Shown here piece by piece: positions 1 through 13,100 of a stretch of DNA of 64,000 bases (within the stretch, counting starts at the first letter, position 1; each line of letters starts with the position of its first letter). Made by a program: the position numbers and the translations under genes. Below the pieces are notes generated by a model. That model was given only the letters and a program-made list of their open reading frames with translations, was not told the origin of the DNA and searched no databases. Source of the stretch: Paramacrobiotus metropolitanus (Eukaryota; Tardigrada; Eutardigrada; Parachela; Macrobiotidae); contig NW_026570244.1 of the NCBI RefSeq assembly GCF_019649055.1, positions 930,001 to 994,000 of the forward strand, given 5' to 3'.

Positions 1-2307
1 TTGTTAACATTAAAGTCAACTGCCAGAGTTATGGACGCCATGTCCGATTCGACGACTGTGTTGGCATCTTCCGAGGATGAAGATGAGAAGGGAACATCCT
101 CGGAAGAGGACAAGGGAATCTCGGAACGTGAGTCGATCTGCGCTTCGCCAACCGATACCGTCGACCGAGCATCAAACAGCGATTACGGTTCGACGGGTTC
201 CTCATCTGCCCAGTCGTCGCCAGAGAGCAGCCGCTTGAAGCCAGAGCCTCTCCCGGCCATACAGGAGAACCCACTTCCGAAAAAGCTGCGCGATTTTGAG
301 GAGATCACTGCAAAATACTCGGCAGATGCGAAACAGGTGAGGAGCTGTTTTCGGTACACGAGCAGCGAGCTTGTTAAGAACTTAAGACTAATTATTATTA
401 ATATTAGTAATTAGTCACTAATAAGTACAGTAGTGGCATTAGTGTACGCAGCTGCAAGAAAGTGACAGCATTACAGTAGTGATTACTGTAATGCTGTCAC
501 TTTCTTTCAGCTGCGCATCTGAGACGTAAAGTATTCGTCGTTTCGATATTATGCTTCGTAGGGTTTAACATTTGTTTTCTTTTCGACAATCTGAGTGTTG
601 ACGATGTGTTTTTACTGGCCGGAGTATAAGTAACATTTCAAGCGAAACATGTTAGTCCGTCTGGCTCAGTCAGCTAACAGTGCCCTGCATTGCAGAAATT
701 CTGCGCGGCGACGCAGCGTCCTGATTACGAGGCGACGCAGATGGCGCTCAGCATCCCCGACAAGATCCTCGTTCGCCACTCGCCAGCAACGGGCATCCAC
801 CACGTGCTGGTCATGGGCAGTGTCGATGTGCGTTCATTCCCGCATATCAGTGTGTCAGTTCACCAACGCTCTTTTCTGCGCAGTTCATGATGGACCCGTT
901 GCCGTGTCCCTTCGCCGAGAAAGAGACGGCCTGCCGCGGCTTCTTGGCAAGGACCCCGCACTTTCTGCAGGTGCACCTGCGCACCAAGCACCCCCTGCCG
1001 AACGCCCTGCTCAACTTCGTGTGCCCGTGTCCGGCCCAGTACAACGGCGGTCAGACTTGTAAGGTGGCCACCTACGATCCGGGCGACATGAACATGGTGC
1101 CGCATCTGCGCAAGTATCACGCCAAATACTACGCCACGATGTGCGCCGCCTTGGAGCCGGTCGAAGCCGACGAAGATCCCGAACGGGTGCAGGTAGGGCG
1201 CACCGCACGGTGTCAGGGTGTTCAGATAGTAGTTAATAATATTTCCGACGCTGAAAGTGAGTGTGGTGTGGTGCAGAAGCGTCTCAACTACCGGACGCGC
1301 GCCCGCCGCATCCCTTTCCCCTTGTGGACCTACAGGAGGGACATGCTCTTCCCCACCCAGATCATTCCCGACAAGATCGTCATCCCCACCAGAATCGAGG
1401 TGGGTGTGCATGGCCGCTGTCCAGCGCGTGATCACAGACTCATAACTAAGCAGTTTTATTAATTCCCGACGTTTGAGCAACTCGTGTTGTGCAGAATGGT
1501 GAAATCAAATACATCTGCAACGTGGATCCCTGCAACGACCAACCGATCGGCGAGGGCGAACCGCGAGCGGCCTTCTGCTTTCACATCCACATGTACACCG
1601 AGCACCGGAAGAGGTTCAGCATGTTCACCACCTTCTACCACAAGTGCCCGGTAAGAGGCAGTCAGCCGGGTGTTGTTGCTTTCTGGCCGACGGTAATTAA
1701 AAGGCGATTGGCAGGGATGCGAGCGGATCCTCGTTGCCGCCCATGAAGAGCTGGAAACGCACGTGAAGGCTATGCACGAGGAGCTGCTGCATAAAGGAGC
1801 ACGCGTCGAATACTCGGAGGAGGCCAAACAGGTAGGCAGCTGCTTCCTCTGGCCGTTGGCTGGGGCTGGGCATGTCAGTACTCAGTAGGGTCCTCTTGCA
1901 GAAGCTGCAAGCGCTGGGAACAGCATTCCCTTCCAGTGCATCGGCGGCGCCCTCACCAACGGTCTGCAGCGGGACGACGGCGCCCCCGGGAGCGGCTCAC
2001 TCTTCGTGCGGTACTACCGCTGCCCGGTCAAGGTACGTGTCTCCGTCCCAGACGGCGAATTTGCCGTTCCAGTGTGACCATCTTCCTTCCCTATGTAATG
2101 AGCTGTGTTGTGCAGACGTGCGAGAAAGTGGTGATGGGCAGCGGCGAGTGTCAGCGCGACTACATGCTCTGGCACATCCGCGCCGAGCACCGCGACGTCT
2201 GGAATGTGCCCGCGACGGAGATCGCGGTCGCTGAAGAGGTAACTGAGTCAGCACTGTGTAATACCATGCTAATGTTCGCCACCTACAGTAAATCTGCTTT
2301 TCAGTGA
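1..2307 (+). CDS. Multi-C2H2 zinc-finger protein, 5' end possibly outside the window
   Basis: Spliced gene with exons at (1)31-336, 696-827, 884-1192, 1277-1399, 1495-1650, 1715-1831, 1889-2032, 2116-2238 and a final exon that starts with the stop codon TGA (2305-2307). All junctions are GT-AG and every exon is a multiple of three. From the ATG at 31 the product is 470 residues, but the frame is open back to base 1, so an upstream exon is possible. The first about 100 residues are acidic and Ser-rich (disordered). The rest carries several Cys2-His2 pairs, for example C-x2-C-x12-H-x4-H in exon 6 and another pair spanning exons 7-8; spacing is looser than in classic tandem fingers. Exon 7 only stays in frame with the acceptor TAG at 1886-1888, not the closer CAG. 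I infer a nucleic-acid-binding nuclear protein; the family is not recognised. Confidence 0.7.
446..517. repeat. Near-perfect 33-bp inverted repeat in intron 1
   Basis: The two arms (about 446-478 and 484-516) are reverse complements with two mismatches and a 5-nt loop. The core stem of 22 bp (457-478 with 484-505) is perfect. It lies within the first intron of the zinc-finger gene. It could be a short palindromic transposon remnant or a small-RNA hairpin; sequence alone does not decide. Confidence 0.8.
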
Positions 2308-5300
2308 TGCTGGCGCTTGTGTCTCTGCGCTTCCGGACATGAACTACATCTGGTCGTCACTCTGTCTTCTGACCAAGACCGTGTTGTTACTATTGTGGCG
2401 AGTTTTCCGTTTGTAATTTGTACATGTACTGTTTATTCTGCTCCGTGCAGGATCGAGACGATTCACGATGGCGATCGCGTTTCCTAATTATTCCTGCATT
2501 ACCCGTTATCGTCATGACAGCCATTGATAATTAACTGAAATTTGAATTTACGGACTCGCAATTTTACAAAACCGACACGTGCAGTGCTATAGCAAATGAC
2601 ACACCGTGGGATCGCTTTCGCAACTGCGATCACCACACTCATATGAGTGTCGAGAAATCAAAAGTGTAGTGGCAAATGTACTTGAACCGGAAACAGCATA
2701 TCTTGGAGACTTAACACAGTGTATAAAGCACGTTTACCGGCCACTGCCACGAATCCAAAGAACAGAGTGGGACACTTATAACGTCCCTTTCTCGCCGTAC
2801 AAATGACGAAAAAGAACAGATGCAGTTGCGTCATAATTAGGCAGTAAACACAGCGAAGCGTGAGTATTTGCTGTATTAGTTCTGTATGCGCCCGATAGAT
2901 TGCACCACAGAGTCTGATATACGGAATAATTCAAGCTCACTAAACAATCTCCGGGATGGCCATAGGCATACACTCTTCAATGAATTAAACGGAAATACTT
3001 TGTATAAAAGTTTTAAATAAAAACTACAGAAATGTGCAGTTTGTTTATCATTTTTATTTATTTTATTATGTTCACTTAGTTACGGGTTTATTTAATATTA
3101 TTTATCCGATTTTATCGTACACATGTACTTAATTGTCCATTTCCGAAGTAACAAGCTGTTTACGTGCACCAAGCGCAGAATATCACACATCATCTTTTTA
3201 ATTTTCTTTATTAGCGCAGTCCAGTCACACCTATTCACCTCCGAAATAAGACATAGGTAATATATTTTTCTTAGTTAAAATACTCATACATTCGTACTGC
3301 TCGTTGTCTGCACACGGAAATGGTCTGTGTTTAGTTTTACTGGCATTTATTCACACCACGAGTGAGGTTTATAATTCAGAAACTAATTATGAAAATCGAT
3401 TAGCAAGCTGCAACACTTTTCGAATTATACGATTGGGAAACGTCTAGTCTGTACACTCTGTAGTCTGTACTATTGCTTTTTTTAAACGCGCTCAGTGCAA
3501 CAGAACATTAATACAATAAAGGCTAGAACACCAATATGTACAATTACACATCATTATTATTTATGAGCGTTATTTACTAACTAAAAGTATTATTATTATT
3601 GCGTCTCAATAATAAGGGCTCAATTATATCAGAGAAAAATGTTCACAAAACTGGAACTCACAAAGTCTTTCTCCGGAACTTGGCTCATGAGTGTAATGAA
3701 AATGTCAAGCCCGCGCTGCTTCCGATTTCTCGCGTCGCCCATATCAGAAACGCTCATCTTGCGCATCCTCATAGGTAAAGCACACTTTTCATGGAGTGCG
3801 CAGGGCGACCGTCAGTGATATCAGTTTTATCGCGGAAAATGCTGGTTAACGAGGCACTGATCATCGGCAGGTCTTCAGTGACTACAGTACAACTACCGCA
3901 GTTCTTCATCAAGCAGATGAAGATTAAGCAGTTTCTGGACCTGCCAGCTCCGCCTTGGCAAGGTAATTAGTTAGGTATTACTAAAGTAGCTTAACATAGG
4001 TGTGTTGCTGGTATGGGTTGCATTTCCAAGAGATTCCCCATGCGACAGGCATTCTACTACTACTACAGTATAACTATATGTCCACAGAAAAACCACTAAC
4101 AAGATCGTTCTACTCTTCAAAACTGAAAAAAAGCGCTGAAAAAAGAATAGCATTTTAATATTCCATTTCAGATTTAACTTTATTAAAATCAAAGAATAAG
4201 GGACACATATACGACTAAATTACTAATGAAATGCTAAAATGTTCCGGAATTTCTGGATATGACGAGCTATGTCTGAAATCACGTTACCACAATACGATGG
4301 AAACTACAGCATTTAGAAAAGGCGGTGTCAAGTTTCTCAGGCTTCATTAATTTTCAGAAGCGCTTTTGCTATCCATGATCCAATGGACCAATAGTTGCTG
4401 TCAAATATGCTACGTATTGGGACTCTGATGCGAATTGTATCTAGGTCAAAACTCTCGAGTGCGCAACAACTCACGCACTGATTTGTGAGTCAGACAGATT
4501 CACTGATAACGCCGCGCGCATTGGTCAGATGGAGAATCAGTTGCTGAATTAGAAAACCGAGCTGTTGAGCTTGGTTTTATAATTCGCGCTCACATTCATG
4601 ACCGCTTGTCAACTCTTTAAAATTATCTTGCGCTGCTAATAAACGTTCGTAGTGATCCAGGCTGCATTAAACTGCATGTAATTACGCTGTACTTACTGTA
4701 GTTCGTCATTAAGTTTTAAGATAATAAGGTTTAATTAATTAACCTTATAATTAGTAACTGAGCGAAAATTTGATGAACTAACTAGAGTCATTCACGCCTA
4801 ATTAGCACAATTAGCAGCTAATTAATTAGCGAATCTGCCCCGAATTAGTAATTTCGCACCTGGGTTTTTTTAGCACCTAATTAGCAAATTTATTACACAT
4901 GAAAAAAATTAATTACATGTCATTAAGCTATGTGGGATTATTTTTCTTAACAAGTTTGCGCTTGTTGTGTTGCGTTATCCATGGTAGGGAATGGCATTGA
5001 AGGCAGATTTATTGCAGAATTCACGGTGCTGTCAGATTTGGTGTTTATTTCTACGAGTGTATCCGTTATCAGTGATGGGAACACGTTTCACTTTTTTTCT
5101 CTTAGTCATAGCGGAAAAATGAGTAACCGATACGTGCGCAGCAGTCGTGCCGCTGATACACGCGGGCTGCTGATATTTGACAGTCCTAAATAGCTGTTTC
5201 TCGACCGTCAGTCGTCGGTGATTCGTCACTTGTATATCTTAGAGGCGAAGGTAGCGATTAAGGGGCGTGCACTGGCGGGGGTGGGGGGTTACGCCAAGAT

Positions 5301-5614
5301 TTGGTGGTAACAACGAATGAGGCTGGAGTTGGACATCGGATGTGCCCGACCGAATGGAAATCAATTGTCGCATTCGGCCGGTCGGCATTGAAGCCGGTTC
5401 TCCCTCGTGAACCGAAGTGTTCTAGTGAGCACTAGAGTTAATTTTTTTGATTTTCTCAAGAGTTTGTCGTCTCGTTTTACTCGGTGTGTTCGTCTGAATT
5501 ATGATAAACTGATTAGACTTTTCGTTTCAGCCTGACACTCTACCATTGCTTACTTGCGATATTCTTCAATCAGTCTTGTAGTGCTTATTTTAGGATTCTG
5601 ATAAACCTTTCAGA
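2308..5614. other. AT-rich intergenic stretch without a supported gene
   Basis: This holds the 3' UTR of the zinc-finger gene (AATAAA near 3,016) and then AT-rich sequence with low-complexity TAATTAGC-type runs near 4,730-4,900. One short ORF at 3,838-3,969 (43 codons, ending next to a potential GT donor) could be an isolated exon, but nothing supports it further. The final 150 bp before 5,615 probably contain the 5' UTR of the next gene. Confidence 0.6.
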
Positions 5615-6646
5615 ATGGATCCTCCATTCGTAAGTTCCTGTATATTGAAATCGTGAAGCAAAAAGTACTGGGTTTTTATCATTCCTGAACACTCCAGCGT
5701 TGTTTGTTTCTGGATAGGTCGCTCCAGACTATGTGTTGCGCATTCCGGAGAATGCGCTGCCGCACTTGAAGTTAATGACAAAAGAGACAGTCGAGCAACC
5801 GACATCCGCATTTGCCACTTGTTTCTTTCAACTTTTCACCAAAGAAAGAAACAAGAAAACCCCACATCCCTGGATGTCCGTCGGTACGCAGAGTCACTAT
5901 GGCAATACAAAAGGTAAATCATTTACAAATAAAAGTTTCTTAAAGCGCTGTGTTATTTCGAGCATTTTCACGAAATTTTAGAGAGAATAGATGTCGCCGT
6001 ACTCATTTCCCCGTTCGGGTCGAAGCAAGAGGCGCCCTCTCTCATTGTCTATGCTCATGAGAGCAAACCGGGCTTCGTTAAAACTGACAAGCCGGCGAAG
6101 GAAAATGAGCCTACGTTGAATGCCAAGAGTCGAAGGAAGGCTATCGGCGACCAACTGAGAAAGCGATTTCGAGATCGCCCGCTGATGCACGCACTACAAC
6201 AGTGCCGCTGGAATTGGTTTTGGGGATCCTCCGGAGTGGGGATCTATTGGTCGGTATGGTACATGGAGTTAGAGGAGCCGTACACGATCTACCGGATGTA
6301 TAACTCAGCAAACGATAAAATCGTGGTAGAGCCGGTCAGTACCGACGACAAGTATGTTTTTCCACGGCGATTCTGGGATCTTAAAGTGACGGGGCGTTCA
6401 TTCTGTCCCGTAATGACATACAGTCATCAGAGCATTATGCAGCAGCATCGAACGCTGAAGGCTTTTCCGAAAGCCACACTGAACCGTTTTAACCATGCGG
6501 TGGATAGTGATTATGGCTACGAAGACTACCTACTGGGCATGTCAGATGCGGAAGATCCTGTTGTTCCCCCTGTGGAGGCCACCTCCGGTTTTGATGTTGA
6601 GGACGATGAGCAGAAGGATCCAACCTGGGTCGAGGGTATGCCCTAG
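5615..6646 (+). CDS. Unrecognised 291-residue protein, three exons
   Basis: Exons at 5615-5629, 5718-5913 and 5982-6646 join in frame through GT-AG introns of 88 and 68 bp to give 292 codons including the stop. The start codon lies in a good context (CAGAATGG). The first coding exon is only five codons. The protein has no signal peptide or membrane segment. It has a basic stretch (about residues 115-135), an aromatic-rich segment with several Trp and Tyr residues (about 145-165), and an acidic C-terminus of roughly 45 residues. I do not recognise a domain. The intact frame across three exons, coding-like composition and a polyadenylation signal downstream support a real gene. Function unknown. 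Confidence 0.7.
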
Positions 6647-7166
6647 TTTAATTTTGTGGTCATGTAGCCACTCGCCAGCCAGTTTTGGCAACCGGCCTAG
6701 ATTGGATAGTTTTTGTGCCACTGCAGCGCTTTAGCAGTTTGTGTATGTCTTCCCTGATCTTCGGTGTCCTTTTTCTAGTGCTGGCACGTTATTATTGATC
6801 TACGCATAATGATCTGACTTTCTTACAAATTTGACGGCACCGTAATTGTGGCAGTGTGTTGCTCCTAGATCACCGATCCCTAATGATTAAACAGTTTTGG
6901 GTTAGGCGCCGAGTAAGTGATTTGTCGCGTTACGTCGTTCCAGCCGATCGGATATGTGGAACACGCCTGTCTGAGTAATTAGCACAAGTTACCACAAATT
7001 CAGTACCTCACGTAACACCAATAAAGTCAAAATCTACTGAACAAACTGAAATCAGCCGGTGCAGTTAAACGTACCACACGGACACAACAAGAGTAAAAAG
7101 GGGGTTAAAAACGGGTTAAAAACAACAAGAGTGACCAGCACGGCGGGTTAGACGCTCCTTTTCCGG
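6647..7166. other. 3' UTRs between convergent genes
   Basis: This gap separates the plus-strand hypothetical gene from the minus-strand ZSWIM8 gene, whose 3' ends converge. It is non-coding, with an AATAAA signal at 7020-7025 for the plus-strand gene. No RNA gene is visible. Confidence 0.6.
7020..7025 (+). terminator. Polyadenylation signal AATAAA of the hypothetical gene
   Basis: AATAAA lies about 375 bp downstream of the stop codon at 6646 and upstream of the convergent ZSWIM8 stop. It is the only canonical hexamer on this strand in the gap that I noticed. Confidence 0.5.
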
Positions 7167-10100
7167 TTAAGGATGGCCGTTGACGTTGTTGGGGACGAGG
7201 TGTTGGCCGGTGATGGCGTTGAGGCGCTGCAGCAGGTCGCGCTTGCCGGCCAGCTGCTCGCGGATCTCCGTCAGGAGGTTGTGGAACTGGAAGCTCCAGT
7301 TGACGTTGGCCAGCTGGCTGTACACCTTGCGCGCCTCCTCCACCGTGCTTAGAAAGTCCTCGTAGTCGGCCGGCGCGATGTAGAGGAGCTTCTGGCGCAG
7401 GCACAGGTTGAACCTGCAGCAGACAGACCGCTCAACACTGCTCTCAACCAACGCAATCAGCCATCGTTGCTCACATCTGCGTGCTCTTCTTGATGAGCGT
7501 CTGCACGGCCTGCACGCGCAGGTACTTGTCCAGCAGGAGCTGCTGGAAGGCGGCGCGCGTGCCCGGGTCGGCGTCCAGCATCTCGCGGTGCGGGAACTCG
7601 CTGTCGGCCAGGAAGAGCGCGGCGGCGCGCGCGATCTCCCACAGCATCGACGGACTGGACACCGTGTTCTCCACGGCGCGGCACATCTCCAGCAGCGACT
7701 GACTGCCCAGCCTGAACGACACCGCCACCAGCCACTTGATCGACTCGGCGTGCGGCGGCGCGCGGCTGTACTTGTTCACGTGGCCGTCGGGCAGGCGCCG
7801 CGCCAGCGTGTCCATGGCCTGTTGCAGGCACGTCTCATTAAAATCATTCTAAACAAATTAAACACGTCGTCACACTGACCAGCATGCCCACACGGTAGGC
7901 GGAAGTCAAATACTGCAACACGGCCGGCGAAATACTGCCGCTGGCCGCCGCCGGCGTCGGCGGCATCACCAGCCCGTTGAGGCCCGGGATGCCGGCCAAG
8001 GAGGGATGGGGGTGCGCGAAACGGTGCATGGGCGGCCGAACAACGGCGGGCATCCCGCCTGAAAGACAAGCATGGCCACACCGACATTTAGCGCAACAGA
8101 AAGCGACCACCAACCGGGTATGAGCATGCCCAGCTGCATCTGCTGGTAGTAGGGATTCATCGGGTGGCGCTGCTGCTGTTGCACCAGGCCGTGGTGCTGC
8201 ACGTAGGGGTGGTGGTGGCGCAGCACGGCCAGGACGGCGGCGGGGTTGGGCGCGTAGTGGTGGTGGTAAGAGTACTGCGGGTGGTGCTGCAGGTGCGGCT
8301 GGTAGGCCAGCGGCATCAGGTTCTGGTGCGGATGCAGCGCGGGATGGTCCAGGTGGTTGTTGCTGAAGACGGCGGGGTTGTGGCCGTCCTCGGCGGCGTT
8401 GGCCAGCAGCGGCAGCTCGCCGGTGGCCTCGGCGAAGAGGTCGTACCACTTGCGCGCCACGTCGAAGAGCGCCTCGGGACAGACGCCGCCGCCGCGCGCT
8501 CGAGGCCTCGACGGCCAGCAGCGCCTGCTCCAGCATGGGCCCGTCCTGCTCCTTGCACTGCGCCAGGGCGCGCTGGATCTCCGCGGGGTTCAGCGCCGAC
8601 GAGTGCGACAGCACCGACTGCGCCAACTCCGCCGCCGCGCGCACCATTTGAAGGTCGCTGCTGCGCGAGGCCTTGTCGGCCAGCACCGCCACCTCCGACG
8701 GGGTCAGGTGGCTCTCCCAGGTGTCGATCAGGAAGTTGACCGCCTCGAAGCCCAGCTCCATCGCCTGATCTACACGAAACCGGTTATCGATACACAGCCG
8801 CAGTCAACGCCAGCGAACACTTACTGGTAATCCACGACACATGCGAGGAATACGTCCGCGATTGCCAATTCTGGCTCACACAGTTCTGAATACCTGCAGA
8901 CAACACTCGCATATCAGCGTGCATAAGATTAAAAAGGCGGTAGAGCAATTATTAACGATGCACAGTTATTCAGGCATTTACAATTATTTTCACGAAATGT
9001 TTTACTGATGTATAAAGTCAATGATAACCAAGTCAACAACTGACAGGCAACCAAAACACCCATACTGCTAAGGTTCGCGTATATCCATAAAAACTATTAA
9101 AATCAGTAATCGAAAATTTGTTGCAGTACGTGCAACAATGCAGCAACGAACAGAAAAAAATTTTTGTCAAAGTGGTACAGCAAGTTAGCAACATCAGTGC
9201 TTACAGATGGGCACAGCTGGTTGATGCGGTTAATTGCTACGATTTTATCAAAAATGTTTAAAATTATTTATCTGCCATTTTCATTGAAAGCTTTCTTTTT
9301 CTGAATAGCATTTGTGAATAGCAGAATTTTTTATTAATATTGTTGTTCCATTTTGTTCAGTTAAATAAATTAAGTGAATTTTCTTTTGCCTTACCGAGCG
9401 CGTAGAGGCCAATCTGGTAGGCGCACATGTGCAGCTCGCGGTGCGGCAGGCCCAGTTGCTGTCCCGCCACCGGCTGGAACAGCGCGTTGCTGACGTCCCC
9501 GCCGGCCTTGACCAAAACACTCTTGGCCAGCTCGAACATGAAGTGCGCCATGGCCTCGCTGGGCTGGTTGGGCTCCGTCGGCGACTTCTTGGCGTTGCGC
9601 TTGCCGTTGCGCGCGCAGGGCGTCGAGCTGCGCGCCAGACTGTCCACCACGGGCACCGCCGCCGGCGCAGGGGCCGGGACGACCGCCCTGGGCGGCGCCG
9701 GCACGCACTGGCTTAGGTCGTCGTCGCGGCGGAAGGAGGAGTCGCGCGAGTCGGAGCTGGAGTCGCCGCTGCTGGCGCTGTCGGCCTCGTTGCCCTTGGC
9801 GCCCGCCCCGAGCCGCGGGAAGCGCCGGATCAGCGTCGGACTGTTGTCGCTGCTGGTCGTCTCCGGCGCGGAGCTGTCGATGCCGCCCGCGAGGTGGTTG
9901 GAGTGCCGCCGGCGCGGCTTGAACACCGTGCAGCGCAGCTTGCTCTCCCAGTCCTTGTTGTCCTCGTCCAGGGCGCTCGAGTCCTCCGACTCCGCCGGTC
10001 TCACTATATTCTCTTCGCCGACGGGCGCTCTGGCCACCGGGACGGCTTCTCTCTGGTCTACAATATCCAAACACAACCATTAGCCAGTCTCTCTCACCAA

Positions 10101-13100
10101 CGACATGCAACTGCAGCGGATAAGTGTTTTCTCACCTTCCAGACTAATTTCCCCGACAAGAGCCGGCAATCCCGCCTGTTGAGCATTATTCGGCACGGTT
10201 AAATAACTGGAATTCCGCGGGGAGGATTTGTTGCAGGGCGGCGAGTACTTCACGCCGTTGCGGTGGCTTTTGTACAGATCTTTGTCCAGCAGCTGGTGCA
10301 TCACCTGCATCAAGCACAAAATAATGCAGCGGTGCCAAACAGATAATTAAACCGGCAAATAAAAGAAAAATAAATAAACAAAACAGGAATAGATCGAAAA
10401 TATTTTAATAAATAGCAAAAAAATTGCAGTACCTTTCGAAGTCGGCTGTTGTCGTCCTTGTACGTCACCAGCAGTAAACAAGCCAGTTCACCGCGCTGCC
10501 GCCGCGTCCCCTCGCACACCAGGGGATGCTCCGCCTCCGCCACGTTGCTCTTCATCCCCAGCGCCATCACCGCGGCGTCGAAGGCCAGCTCCTCGTCGTG
10601 GGCGTTCCCGCTTTGGCGCGCGGCATCTGCAAACAGCACACCGTTAACAAAACGCCACTGCCGTCAGCCAACACAAGAACAACGCACTGGAGAGCGATTC
10701 AAAGACGAAGAGCGCCAACGGCAGCGGCAACAGCGCATCGCCCCGCGACTTGACCGTCCCGTCGCGCAGCGCGACGGCCCGCTGGCGCAGGATCTCCACT
10801 TCCGGGCGGGCCTGTGGGATCTTCTTCAAGAGCACCACAATCTCGCTCTCCTGGTGCGCCATCTTCACCTCCAGGGCCTTGGAGCTGGCCGGGGGGCGGG
10901 CCAGCTCGATGGCCAGGAGGCCGAGGCGGAAGGCCAGGTGGTAGGCTTCGTTCTCCATCAGGACGCTGATGAGGAAGGCCAGCTGCGTCAGAGATGCCGT
11001 CGCGGCGAGGGTCAACTGCTGGAGAAGGCGCTTCTTGGCGCGCCCATCGCTGACGGCGCTGGTCTTCTCCAGCTGGATGAAGTCCGGCGGGCGCTCCAGG
11101 AGGTCCTCCGCCAGGACGACGGCCAAGCGACAGGCGTCGGCGGTGCAGCCGTGCACGTACAGCGCTTCGGCGCGCATGAACAGCACCTCCTTGGAGAAGG
11201 CTGCCTCGTTCCCGGGTGCGTCCGGGAGGGGGTCGACGGGCAGCGGGGCGTACGGCCGCCCGACGCCGTTGAGGCAGTAGTTGTCCCAGCTTAACGCGCA
11301 GGCGTCGATGGCCGGCCGGAAGCCGACGAACTGCTCCTGCTCCGTTCCCGGCGGCTGTCCGGCGCCGTCTTTTGGTCGCGGGAGCTTCTCCACGCACTTG
11401 GCCTGGTAGGTCTCTAGCTGGGCCTTGAGTTGGACGCGGTCGAGGTCGGCGTTGGCGGGGTTGAGGACGGCCAGCCGCCACAAGGTGGCCACTTCGTCCA
11501 TGAGGCCGGCGCAGGCGCTCTGCTGGCCGCTGGCGGCCACGGCCGGCGCGTTGCCCATACGGCCGAAGCCGTAGCTGATGCCGTGGGCGCTCTGCTGCAA
11601 CTTGGCGCTGTACCACCACGTCACCACCTGCGACGACAACAACACTGCTGTGGACGTGATGTATTAACTGCATTCACGATTGAGACGTTAAAAATATAAT
11701 CATAATAAAATCAAACCAAAAAAAATCCTTTTCAATAATAATCCGAGCGCGTATTGTACCTGCTCGCAGGCCAGACACTCCTCGGTGACGATGGTGAGGA
11801 GCGGAACGGCGTTGTTGTCGCCGCGGCGGAACATCTCGCGGATGATGGAGAGCAGGTTCCACATGCCTTCCGGCTCGCGGCCGCGGAACTGCTTGAGGAG
11901 GTTGCTCCACTCGGAGGCGGCCGGCGGCGCGTAGGTGGAGAGGAAGTTGACGTCGCTGTATTCAACAAAAAGCGTCAGTGCATCGTGTACAACGCAGCAG
12001 ACGCAGCGCGGACGCACCTGCAGACGAGGGGCGTGGGCACGCAGAACTTGACGAGCAGGTTGCGGATGTTCTCGTGCAGGCCGTCCTCGTTGAGGCACCA
12101 GCTGCTGTGGTCGTGCGCCGAGGGCCCGGCGGTGGGGTCGGGGGCGCCGTGCGTGCCGTTGATGCTGGAGGCGCTGATCAGCAGCTGGTCCAGCAGCTGC
12201 TGCGCCGTCGGCAACACCTGTAGGGAAATGATTTGATAGAAAGAGTACAAGTATCACAGATTCACAGTAAACTAATGACAATGACAAACTAATGACAATA
12301 AAAATTGACGCATTTATTAACGAAAACAGTAAAAAATATTATTGGTAAAATTACACAAACATTAGTAAATGCAGCCTAATTCAATTTTGATATTAATTTG
12401 TATTATCTTTCACTGACCTGCCGAGGGAGCTCACTGATGAAGTACTGGGCAAACTTGCGCAGCTGGTACAGACTGAGGCGCTCCAGGGACTCGGAGAGGG
12501 AGGCGCGCAGCATGGCTGAATGGGGCTACGACAGCAGAAGGGTAACGGGGATTCGGGCATTGGACAGAGCTGAGAGCAGAACTGATTAATACTAAAGACG
12601 GACGGACCTGGTGGATGCGCTGCAGACAGACGGCGACGACGTGGGCGCACCAGGTCGTGCTGGCGCTGGGGGAGGCGCGACGGCAGGTGCAGCTGCAGGA
12701 GGTGATGCGGCAGCGGTCGAAGGTGACGGCCACGTTGAACACCGTCTGCAGCGGCGCGTTCAGCACGTTGTTGGCAGTGGCGCCAGAGTGCGGCGGGATC
12801 ACCGCGGCGCTCAGGTGGAAGCCTGCATATAGCACACATCAAACCTGCTTGAAATTGAATCATGATTCACGACGACAGCAGATCTGTCATCCCATGGTGC
12901 ACTTATTCGTAATCTTTTAATGGAACAATAAAAGGGGAAACACAGACGGCCAGATTAAAGTATAAGCTCATCGGCAGAACACAGGAACCACTCGCGCAAC
13001 TATGGATTATCACATGGACATAAACGCCACCAGCAACTGTGTGACTGGCAGAAATGTTAGCGCGGAAAGTAAACCATTTTATCAAGAGCCTAAAGCAACT

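Noticed and set aside
3838-3969. 43-codon frame that could be an exon
   Set aside because: No partner exons and no similarity recognised; too short to claim.
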